Source: Sporomusa silvacetica DSM 10669 (GTDB lineage: Bacteria; Bacillota; Negativicutes; Sporomusales; Sporomusaceae). From it: a stretch of DNA of 33,089 nucleotides. The stretch lies in the NCBI RefSeq assembly GCF_002257705.1, contig NZ_LSLK01000044.1:1-33089 (forward strand). Direction: 5' to 3'. The translations under genes and the position numbers were made by a program. Positions 8,253 through 15,660 of the stretch are shown here, one piece after another; the first letter of the stretch is position 1; every line of letters begins with the position of its first letter. The notes beneath the pieces were generated by a model. That model was not told the origin of the DNA and ran no database searches. It worked only from the letters and a program-made list of their open reading frames with translations.

Positions 8253-8415
8253 AAACTAAATGACGCAAATCGAAAAATCCATCGGAACTTATAAAGGCTT
8301 ACGCGGAAGCTTCTTTACCGAGGGAAACTTCCTTTTAACTTAAAAAGCATATCGAAAGAACACAGTGAAACTTGGACAGGCCCTTACTATCGCATGTTGT
8401 GCCAACAATACTTCA

Positions 8416-10407
8416 TTAAACTTTAAATTTACATATTGTTTGTTGCAATTTCTCTGCCATTTTAGCTAATGACTGACTCGCAGACGCAATTTCTTCCATA
8501 GCTGCCGACTGTTCTTCCGTTGCGGCTGATACTGTTTGAGCTTCTCCCGCAGTATTTTTACTTTCGATATTAATTTCCTGTATAGCATTGACGACTTGCT
8601 GACTTCCGTTCGCTACCTGCTGAATAGCAGTAGATATCTCATTTATTTGATTTGATATTTCTCTAATCATAGTGAGAATCTCGCGAAAATTTCGACCAGC
8701 TACATTAACCACTTCAGTACCCAGGGTTACCTCTTTTTTGCCTTCATCCATAAATATAACTGCATTGTTGGTTTTTTGTTGAACTTCTCCAATTAATTCA
8801 GCAATTTGTTTGGCCGCTTCTTGCGACTGTTCCGCAAGTTTACGAACTTCATCAGCAACAACCGAAAAACCACGCCCCTGTTCCCCTGCTCTTGCCGCTT
8901 CAATTGCCGCGTTCAATGCCAAAAGGTTAGTTTGTCCTGCTATATTTGATATAGCTTCAACAATTTGACCAATATGTTTAGACTTTTCTTCCAGCTCGCC
9001 AATTACTATTGCAGTGTCAGTTGTTTTTTGTTCAATTACCGCCATTTGATTTACTGCTTTTTCAATAGCTTGTTCACCGTCATTTGCCTCTCTTGCTGTT
9101 TTTTCTGCCGACGCTGATACTTCTGTGGTATTTGCGGCAACCTGCTGAATTCCATGCGACATCTGTTCAACAACTTTCGTTGTTGAGCTTACTAAAAGTA
9201 ATTGCTTTTCCGCCCCCTGCGCTACTTCAGTAATAGAACCAGCAACTTGATTGGAAGATTGTGCTGATTGCTCGGCACTGGACGTAAGTTCTTCAGAAGA
9301 AGCCGCTACCTGCTCAGTGGCCTTAGAAGTCTCTTGGATAAGCACTCGCAAATTCTCGGTCATTTTTTCAAAGGACTGTCCTAGATGTCCGATCTCATCA
9401 TCAGATGTAATTCCAAGTTTCGTGACTGTAATATCTCCGCCAGCAATTCGTTTGGCCGCAACTTCCATTTCCTTAATAGGCTTTATAATTCGTCTCGTAA
9501 AAATTGCAACAGCAAATACTGCAAAAATTAAGACGGTGAAAATAGTCGCTAAAGCAATCCACGTTAATTGGTTCAATTTACCTGTAATTTCCATCGTTGG
9601 AGCCGTTATGCCGAGAGACCAGCTGACTCCTGGTATAGGTGCGTAAGCTATTAGCTTGTCGACTCCCGCATATGTATAGCGGGAAATTCCTTTTTCTCCT
9701 TTTATCATTGTTTGTATGGCTTCTTTTACAGGTGGCGGAGCATTGTTATCAGTAATACTATTCTGTTTTAATACAAGGTCTTGGTCGGGATGAACAATCA
9801 CAAGACCATTACCTTGAACTGCAAAAGCATATCCGGTTTCGCCCATCTTAACAGACAATATTCGCTTGCTGAAATTTTCCAAATTAACCGTGCCTGATAT
9901 ACAACCAATTATTTTACCATTCGCTTCGACAGGCATTACAATGGCTACAAACGGCAACCCCACAGTTACAGATATTAATGGATCTGTTATTACCGTTTCC
10001 CCTTTAATGGCGCGTTGGAAGTATTCTCTTTGAGAAATGTTACCCGTAAAACCAGCAGAATCATAAAACGTACCATCAGGCTGAATAAACACAATAGATA
10101 TATAGTCCTTATTGCCTTGATGGACGGATTTAAGAAAAGGTACAATGGTTTCAATATTACCGCTGGTAATCGTCGTAGAATGAGCCAGCATTGTTACTTC
10201 CGATTTATGAGCATTTAACCATAAACCCGCCTGTTCGGCAGAATTTACCGCTAAAGCGGCAGTACTTTCCTCAACGCTTGTAAATAGCAGCTGCCGCGCT
10301 TTCCAATAGTTCAGACCTCCCAATGTACCTAGAGCTATCAATATAATAGAAATAATTATAACCATTACCTTTGTCTGTAGACTTTTTATCCTAATAATAA
10401 TCACCAC
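8416..10407 (-). CDS. Methyl-accepting chemotaxis protein (dCache sensor)
   Basis: 663-residue chemoreceptor. A membrane segment at about 15-35 is followed by a roughly 245-residue periplasmic double-Cache-like ligand domain, a second membrane segment near 280-302, a HAMP linker, and a long coiled-coil signalling domain. The conserved hairpin tip reads EAARAGEQGRGFSVVADEVR. No C-terminal CheR-binding pentapeptide is seen. It starts with GTG (10407 or 10404) only 53 bases after the upstream MFS gene, so transporter and receptor are co-transcribed. The receptor therefore probably senses the compound carried by the MFS proteins. dCache domains commonly bind carboxylates and amino acids; the ligand here is inferred. 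Confidence 0.95.
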   Translation of the reverse strand: MVIIIRIKSLQTKVMVIIISIILIALGTLGGLNYWKARQLLFTSVEESTAALAVNSAEQAGLWLNAHKSEVTMLAHSTTITSGNIETIVPFLKSVHQGNKDYISIVFIQPDGTFYDSAGFTGNISQREYFQRAIKGETVITDPLISVTVGLPFVAIVMPVEANGKIIGCISGTVNLENFSKRILSVKMGETGYAFAVQGNGLVIVHPDQDLVLKQNSITDNNAPPPVKEAIQTMIKGEKGISRYTYAGVDKLIAYAPIPGVSWSLGITAPTMEITGKLNQLTWIALATIFTVLIFAVFAVAIFTRRIIKPIKEMEVAAKRIAGGDITVTKLGITSDDEIGHLGQSFEKMTENLRVLIQETSKATEQVAASSEELTSSAEQSAQSSNQVAGSITEVAQGAEKQLLLVSSTTKVVEQMSHGIQQVAANTTEVSASAEKTAREANDGEQAIEKAVNQMAVIEQKTTDTAIVIGELEEKSKHIGQIVEAISNIAGQTNLLALNAAIEAARAGEQGRGFSVVADEVRKLAEQSQEAAKQIAELIGEVQQKTNNAVIFMDEGKKEVTLGTEVVNVAGRNFREILTMIREISNQINEISTAIQQVANGSQQVVNAIQEINIESKNTAGEAQTVSAATEEQSAAMEEIASASQSLAKMAEKLQQTICKFKV

Positions 10408-10459
10408 TCTTTTCCGTTTTTACAGAAACAAAGTAACCATAAGTTGTTTTATATAGCAT

Positions 10460-11746
10460 TTATACAACTTGACTAACTACGGTTTTACATTCAATCGGTT
10501 TTACTCTACAGGCAATTAACAAAATAATCGCCCCCACCACGGCAACAGCAGCACCCACGAACAATGCATATTCGTAACTGCCAAAATAATCAATAATAAA
10601 CCCAGTAATAGTGGGGGCACTTATTCCGCCAATTGTAGCAAAAGTAGCAAATAACCCAGTTATTTTACCAGCATTCTGATGGGAAAAGACCATGGGCATC
10701 GAATAAAAGCCCCCCATAGTCAGGCATAAAAGACCATTTGAAGCCGATATGAGTGCCATAGCAGCACCAGCGCTGGGTGCTTGGGAGCCAATTACCAATA
10801 AAGCTCCGGCTGCGGCCATACCGACAATAGGATAAAGCTTCCGGCCTATATTGTCACCAAACTTAATTGCGGCGCGATCCGCTAAATAACCACCCAGCGG
10901 ATACGTGAAGGTTGCAACTATATAGGGTACCATTGAGTATAGGCCTGTCTGCGCCATGTCGAGGTGCCGACCCAGCGCAAAGTAATTGGGTAACCAAGTC
11001 ATAAATAAATAAAGTAAGTAGTTGGCACAAAAATAAGCAATTGCACAACTCCATATTGAACCGGTTGAAAATATATCCCGTGCAGTCAGATTTGCAGCCG
11101 GACCCGCAGTATCCTGTGAGCCCTGATCGGCTCTAATATAGGCCAATTCTTCCCGGCTTATTGTTGGGTGTTGTTCCGGCTTGTTCGTGCCAAATTTTAG
11201 CCATAGCAAAACCCAAAACGGCGCAATAAAAGCAAAAGTGTGAAATATCATTTGCCAGTCCCACATTTGCATAATCCAGATTGAAAGCGGCATTGTAACG
11301 ACCAGTCCAATGGGAACGCCCATAAGACATAATCCTTGCGCTAAACCTGATTCCTTCCTGGGCATCCATTGCGCCACTATGGAGGAGTTAGCCGGCAAAG
11401 TGACACCTTCACCCCACCCCATTGCAATGCGTATTATGATCATTAAGCCTAGTGTTGATCCAAAAGGAGTCAAGAATACAAATACCGACCACCATAGTGC
11501 TCCAAATATAACAACCTTGCCACCGCCGAACCGATCGGCTAACCAGCCGCCTAAAATTTGGGTACAGGCATAGCCGACAAAAAACGCCGTTGAAACCAGA
11601 CCATAATCGGTAGCAGTCCAATTAAAGTGTTTCATCATGATCGGGCCTGCTATTGACATACAAGATCGATCCATATACAGAACCACATAGCATAAGACAA
11701 TCAGAAAAATAATTCCCCACCGTTTATTGCCAATCTTTGTGTTCAT
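10460..11746 (-). CDS. MFS transporter, anion:cation symporter type (MFS1)
   Basis: 428-residue carrier with twelve predicted membrane segments, closest in style to the ACS family (hexuronate, glucarate, tartrate and related organic anions). The loop 2-3 signature GGWLADRFGGGK is present; the N-terminus carries YMDRSCMSIAGP, and the segment TDYGLVSTAFFVGYA is shared almost exactly with the downstream-numbered paralogue MFS2. ATG preceded by GGGGGAGA. Upstream gene is MFS2 (342-base gap); the chemoreceptor follows closely. Likely proton- or sodium-driven uptake of the organic acid used by the CoA pathway, or exchange of substrate for product. Confidence 0.92.
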   Translation of the reverse strand: MNTKIGNKRWGIIFLIVLCYVVLYMDRSCMSIAGPIMMKHFNWTATDYGLVSTAFFVGYACTQILGGWLADRFGGGKVVIFGALWWSVFVFLTPFGSTLGLMIIIRIAMGWGEGVTLPANSSIVAQWMPRKESGLAQGLCLMGVPIGLVVTMPLSIWIMQMWDWQMIFHTFAFIAPFWVLLWLKFGTNKPEQHPTISREELAYIRADQGSQDTAGPAANLTARDIFSTGSIWSCAIAYFCANYLLYLFMTWLPNYFALGRHLDMAQTGLYSMVPYIVATFTYPLGGYLADRAAIKFGDNIGRKLYPIVGMAAAGALLVIGSQAPSAGAAMALISASNGLLCLTMGGFYSMPMVFSHQNAGKITGLFATFATIGGISAPTITGFIIDYFGSYEYALFVGAAVAVVGAIILLIACRVKPIECKTVVSQVV

Positions 11747-11864
11747 ATATTCTCCCCCATCACTAATCTTAACCCCGTTTTAGCCAAGTTGTATTTGATG
11801 TGCAATGCCGTCATCACAGAAATCTTTATTACCAATTATATAGTATCCAATTAATATTTACAGG

Positions 11865-11921
11865 CATGGTGTTAGCATAAGCGTAAGTCAAGCAGCAGTG
11901 GACATTACTAACACCATGTCC
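11865..11921 (-). other. Mutually exclusive inverted repeats between the two MFS genes
   Basis: CATGGTGTTAG (11865-11875) is perfectly complementary to CTAACACCATG (11908-11918). The right arm is also part of a competing short hairpin, GGACAT (11900-11905) with ATGTCC (11916-11921). Both cannot form together, which is the geometry of an attenuator or binding-dependent switch. The rest of 11747-11864 shows an AT-rich stretch with a weak partial match to the regulon box near 11833-11860. Confidence 0.45.
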
Positions 11922-11976
11922 AGAAAAAAATTCTTACTGGATTTCATATAGAAACGGCGTAATTTTTTAAACAGGC

Positions 11977-12058
11977 AAAAAGCGACGCTCCAGCTCAAAA
12001 AAAGAGTTCTAAGCAGTGAGGGTTAATAGATGACAGGAACAAAGAGCGAGAGCATCGC
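11977..12058 (-). terminator. Large stem-loop after MFS2, possible terminator
   Basis: GCGACGCTCCAGCTC (11982-11996) pairs with GAGCGAGAGCATCGC (12044-12058), about 12 of 15 positions plus a wobble, around a 47-base loop. On the minus strand it is followed by TTTTTG. It probably reduces read-through from MFS2 into MFS1. The large loop makes efficiency uncertain. Confidence 0.45.
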
Positions 12059-12088
12059 AAAAATATGACAATTACCAGTTGAACTTTT

Positions 12089-13390
12089 TTAAAAACTAGA
12101 TGTACTCGACGGAATATCAGCATGGGTTTTACTTTCAACTGCTTTAACTGTACAAATCGTCATTAATACAATTGCGCCTACTATGGCTACAGCAGCACCA
12201 AAAAACAAAGCATAGTCATAACTCTTGGTGTAGTCAATAATGGCGCCGGTTAATATCGGTGCACTCAAACCGGCGCAAGTGCCGCAGAAACCATACAAAC
12301 CAATGATTTTACCCGCATTTTTTGAAGAAAAAATTGGGGGCATGGAGAAGAATGGAGCCTGAGTAATGGATAAGAAGAAGATCGATATAGTGATAAGCGC
12401 TATAGCACCCTCCGCACTCTCAATGCGAGTACCCAATACCAGGAAAACTCCAGCCCCAATTAACCCAATGATAGGAAATATTTTCCGACCCATATTATTA
12501 CCGAATTTTTTTGCAGCCCTGTCAGCCAGAATACCGCCAAGAGGGTATGCGATCATTGCGAACATATACGGGATCATGGTCATATAACCACTCTTAACCA
12601 GCGTAAAACCACGACCATTTACAAAATAAGTTGGTAACCAGGCAAAGAACAAGAAAAAGAGATAATTACTTGTAAAGTAGGCCAGTGCGGAGGTCCACAC
12701 AGATACATTCTTAAAAACCTCTCCTGGCGTCACGGCAGCATCCGCCCCCGTTATTTGTGCGGGACCCTGGTCATTTCTGATATATTCCACTTCCTCTTTA
12801 GTAATTGAGGGGTGTAATTCTGGTTTATTTTTCCCTAGTTGACTCCATAACAAAATCCAGATAGGTCCCAAAAAAGCAAATGCATAAAATACTGTTTGCC
12901 AATTATAATTTTGCATAAAATAAATTGCAAGCGGCATAGTAAGCGTTATTCCCATTGGAGTCCCGACCATGACGATTCCCTGCGCCGTAGCCGATTCCTT
13001 TTTGGGCACCCATTGGGCGAGCAATGAACCATTGCATGGTAAGATTACACCCTGCCCTATACCCACTATCGCGCGGAGTAGAATTAGCATGCCTATTGTA
13101 GCTCCAAAAGGAGTCAGAAATGTAAATAACGAATACAGCAAAATTCCAAAAATCATAATTTTACCGCTGCCAAACCGATCGGCTAAATAACCGGCAGGAA
13201 GCATCGTAAGAGCATAACCAATAAAAAATGCTGTAGAAACCAGACCAAACTGAGTAGCACTCCAATTAAACTCCTTCATCATTACAGGACCCGCAATTGA
13301 CATACTTGTTCGGCAAATATACATAGCACAATAACTCAACAACATTAGAGCTACAATTGCCCAACGTTTGTTTCCCATTTGCGAACTCAT
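12089..13390 (-). CDS. MFS transporter, anion:cation symporter type (MFS2)
   Basis: 433-residue paralogue of MFS1, aligning along the full length (RTSMSIAGPVMMKEFNW here, RSCMSIAGPIMMKHFNW in MFS1). Twelve membrane segments; loop signature AGYLADRFGSGK; the second half starts after a hydrophilic loop around residues 195-220. ATG preceded by GGGAGGAAAAA. It is divergent from the LysR gene and carries its own conserved promoter box (13532-13605). Two related carriers in tandem suggest either related substrates or separate uptake and product-exchange roles. The substrate is most likely a carboxylate. Confidence 0.92.
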   Translation of the reverse strand: MSSQMGNKRWAIVALMLLSYCAMYICRTSMSIAGPVMMKEFNWSATQFGLVSTAFFIGYALTMLPAGYLADRFGSGKIMIFGILLYSLFTFLTPFGATIGMLILLRAIVGIGQGVILPCNGSLLAQWVPKKESATAQGIVMVGTPMGITLTMPLAIYFMQNYNWQTVFYAFAFLGPIWILLWSQLGKNKPELHPSITKEEVEYIRNDQGPAQITGADAAVTPGEVFKNVSVWTSALAYFTSNYLFFLFFAWLPTYFVNGRGFTLVKSGYMTMIPYMFAMIAYPLGGILADRAAKKFGNNMGRKIFPIIGLIGAGVFLVLGTRIESAEGAIALITISIFFLSITQAPFFSMPPIFSSKNAGKIIGLYGFCGTCAGLSAPILTGAIIDYTKSYDYALFFGAAVAIVGAIVLMTICTVKAVESKTHADIPSSTSSF

Positions 13391-13531
13391 CAGTTTTTCC
13401 TCCCTTATTTGTTAGTTTTAGTTAAAAATATACATACATAAAATCTGGATAACTAATCTGCCAAAACCTAAGCCACAGCTATACTCACTCCCTCCGTCAA
13501 TATTATCAATGGTAAATAATTAAGTATCTCC

Positions 13532-13605
13532 AATGTACTATACTTAATTATTTACAACAATTTAATAAGTATAAATTATTAAATTATTGTGAAGTTATAC
13601 TAAAT
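13532..13605 (-). promoter_or_regulatory. Conserved regulon promoter box C (MFS2, in the LysR divergent region)
   Basis: Minus strand: TTGTTG (13560-13555), 17 bp, TACATT (13537-13532); leader about 135 bases. The upstream conserved stretch includes TTATTAAA next to -35 and ACTTCACAATAATTTAATAA further out. It lies between MFS2 and the divergent LysR gene, the usual place for a LysR binding site. The remainder of 13391-13743 holds only the two ribosome sites and AT-rich DNA. Confidence 0.7.
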
Positions 13606-13743
13606 ACCGCAAGATATTATTAGTTTCGCTAATAAATATGCAGAATTTATCGATTTTTTTGTAAAATCTGTATTCTCAGAAGGATATTTAATTTTTTCCC
13701 AGAATACGAGGATGTATATATATTCTGGGAGGGGAAACTTCAT

Positions 13744-14700
13744 ATGGAAATTTATCAATTAAAGTATGTGTTAACAGTCGCAAAATATATGAATTTCTCG
13801 CGTGCTGCTTCGGAAGTTTGTGTAACACCTTCTTCCTTATCCCAACAAATAAAAAAACTTGAGGAAGAATTGGGTATTGTCTTATTTGGAAGAACTACAC
13901 GTTCGGTCCACTTGACTCCTGCCGGTGTGGAATTTGTTGAATACGCAAAAAAAATAATGCAGGATATCTCCGGAGTAAATCATGCTATGCAAAAGTACGT
14001 AGTTGGTGAAAGCGGGCAAATATCTATAGGTGGGATTCCTGCACTCGGAGCTTTTGGTATTACGCCCCTTATTGCTTCCTTCCAAAAAACATACCCTAAA
14101 ATTTCGTTGGAATTTCATGAAGCCGAATGCCTAGACTTGTATCCTTTATTGTTGCATAGCAAAGTAGACGTCGCTTTTCTTACCGCGTATGACAAGTATA
14201 AACCCGGTAAAGTACCCATAGAGGCGTATCCGCTAGTCCAAGATGAAATAGTAATTGTGACAAGTCCTTCTCACCCGTTTGCTGCCAGAAAAACTATAGA
14301 TTTACATGAGGCTGCAAACGAAAATTTTATCTGTTTTTCCAAGACCTCAGGCCTTTATCTAGATACCCTCGAGGCTTGCAAGTTATCTGGGTTTGAACCA
14401 AGATTTGGCTATGACGCTCATTCTGTGGATACCTGTTTTGGACTTGTAGCCGAGGGGATGGGCATATCTATGCTCTCTTCACGATCAGCGATGTCTACGA
14501 CCAGGAAAGACATTGCAATTGTTCGTTTTAAACCAGCAGCACTTAGAACCCTGTCATTTGTTTTTTTAAAAAAGCACAAACTTGCCTCGGTTCTTTTGAA
14601 CTTAAAGAATTTCCTGGTACACTGGTCTCATGAAAATAACTTCCCTTTTATAATTCCCGCAAAAATACCTTGTCATGAACTGATAGCAGATAGAAACTAG
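13744..14700 (+). CDS. LysR-family transcriptional regulator
   Basis: 318-residue LTTR. Residues 1-60 form the winged HTH (NFSRAASEVCVTPSSLSQQI, then LFGRTTRSVHLTPAG); residues about 90-300 form the effector-binding domain, with GGIPALGAFGITPLIASF typical of the CynR/GltC-like branch. ATG preceded by GGAGGGG. It is the only plus-strand gene in the left half and stands between the transporter and ACAD2 units. All four conserved promoter boxes lie within about 10 kb of it, so it is the best candidate for their activator, with a pathway acid or acyl-CoA as co-inducer. Binding is inferred from position and LTTR habit. Confidence 0.93.
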   Translation: MEIYQLKYVLTVAKYMNFSRAASEVCVTPSSLSQQIKKLEEELGIVLFGRTTRSVHLTPAGVEFVEYAKKIMQDISGVNHAMQKYVVGESGQISIGGIPALGAFGITPLIASFQKTYPKISLEFHEAECLDLYPLLLHSKVDVAFLTAYDKYKPGKVPIEAYPLVQDEIVIVTSPSHPFAARKTIDLHEAANENFICFSKTSGLYLDTLEACKLSGFEPRFGYDAHSVDTCFGLVAEGMGISMLSSRSAMSTTRKDIAIVRFKPAALRTLSFVFLKKHKLASVLLNLKNFLVHWSHENNFPFIIPAKIPCHELIADRN

Positions 14701-14742
14701 AAACTGCAGCTAGCCTCTTCAGAGGTCGGCTGCAGTTTTTAT
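14701..14742 (+). terminator. Intrinsic terminator of the LysR gene
   Basis: AAACTGCAGC pairs with GCTGCAGTTT, with an inner GCCTC/GAGGT-type pairing over a TTCA loop, followed by TTTTTAT. It begins immediately after the LysR stop codon. Confidence 0.85.
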
Positions 14743-14792
14743 ACTTGTCAAACCATACTCTTATTTCAGTAAACACCTAAGCTACTATCAAT

Positions 14793-14880
14793 AGTTTCGC
14801 AGATGAAACTGGACACGACTTCGTCGTTAAACTCCCATAGCCCGGCGGAATTACGCTTTCGTAAACTCCAACCGGGCTCG
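14793..14880. ncRNA. Compact multi-hairpin element, possible structured RNA
   Basis: Successive stems with no gene: AGTTTC/GAAACT (from about 14793), ACGAC-TTC-GTCGT (14815-14827), and AGCCCGG (14839-14845) with CCGGGCT (14872-14878) enclosing TTACG-CTTT-CGTAA (14851-14864). AAACTCC occurs twice in the loops. It lies downstream of both the LysR terminator and the desulforedoxin-like gene, so it could be the 3' part of the latter's transcript, an independent RNA, or a repeat element. I cannot assign a known class. Confidence 0.45.
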
Positions 14881-14992
14881 TGATAAAGGCTTTGCAGTCT
14901 CTAAAATTAATTATTGATGGAATTCCCCTTCACATGATACTCAAATAAGAGGACGCACAAAATTAGCTGCAAACCACAAGAGCATACCACTT

Positions 14993-15514
14993 CTAGGACT
15001 TAAAGTAGTCTGCCATCTTCTCCAAGGGGACCTCCAGCAGACCCCTTGTTTTGATATATAAATAAATGATAAAACCTCGCTTGCAACGAAAGACACACTC
15101 TTGACAAGTGCTCCTGTCACAATATACATAGGCATCCTCATCGGATAAAGGGAATACCATGGGCGGACGCTTCCCTGAAGTGACATACTTGATGTAACTC
15201 CCGGTGAAGGTCTTAAGCAAAACCCACTCTGGTTTGTCCTCCGGCAGTTTCATTTCCCAGAATACCTGTACAGCGCTCTGGTTGAAACCGCCAACAATCT
15301 TGTAGTCCACATTGATTTCGGGCAAAACGTCCTCCAGCTGTAGTGGCTTCAGCCGTTCCATGAATGCATCACAACAGACAGGCTCTTGAGCTGGTATATC
15401 ATATCCCACCCCCTGGTACAACTTGCCACAATGATTGCAGCGGTAAATTACGATATCGGGGCATTCCGGCCAAGGTTTTCTGGCTACCCTGCTTCTTAGC
15501 GGTCCAAATTCCAA
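14993..15514 (-). CDS. Desulforedoxin/desulfoferrodoxin-like protein, atypical
   Basis: 173-residue protein. Residues 24-55 match a desulforedoxin-type metal site: C26-x2-C29 and paired C47-C48, which in relatives bind Fe(Cys)4. The C-terminal part resembles the superoxide-reductase beta fold (EWVLLKTFTGSYIKYV, then DEDAYVYCD, where Cys132 sits at the usual axial-Cys position). However, the only histidine in the protein is H28, so the Fe(His)4Cys site of superoxide reductase cannot form. Instead C132, C137, C140 and C144 form a new Cys cluster. TTG start after GGGAGGG. It follows ACAD2 by 146 bases and is probably its electron-transfer or assembly partner. The fold assignment is moderate and the function unknown. 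Confidence 0.7.
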   Translation of the reverse strand: MEFGPLRSRVARKPWPECPDIVIYRCNHCGKLYQGVGYDIPAQEPVCCDAFMERLKPLQLEDVLPEINVDYKIVGGFNQSAVQVFWEMKLPEDKPEWVLLKTFTGSYIKYVTSGKRPPMVFPLSDEDAYVYCDRSTCQECVFRCKRGFIIYLYIKTRGLLEVPLEKMADYFKS

Positions 15515-15595
15515 TTTCTAGCCCTCCCAGTACCTTAACCTAGAATACCTTCTATCGGCTTTCACCGAATCTTCCGGTAATCTGTTTAATATAAA

Positions 15596-15632
15596 AAGTA
15601 GAAAGAAGGTCATCGGCTTGACACTGATGACC
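15596..15632 (-). terminator. Weak terminator-like hairpin between ACAD2 and the desulforedoxin-like gene
   Basis: GGTCATC (15608-15614) pairs with GATGACC (15626-15632). The minus strand continues with an interrupted pyrimidine run ending in TTTTT. Partial termination would give less of the downstream protein than of ACAD2. Confidence 0.45.
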
Positions 15633-15660
15633 CTCTGGCATGTCCATAGGTTCCTTAGGA

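Noticed and set aside
8260..8343. 27-codon plus-strand ORF with GGAGGAGG 9 bases before its ATG
   Set aside because: The apparent ribosome site is the arm of the chemoreceptor terminator read from the other strand. No plus-strand promoter is visible.
11833..11860. Fifth copy of the regulon box before MFS1
   Set aside because: Only TGTAAATATT and a TATA-like stretch agree; the -35 and the 17-bp spacing are not kept.
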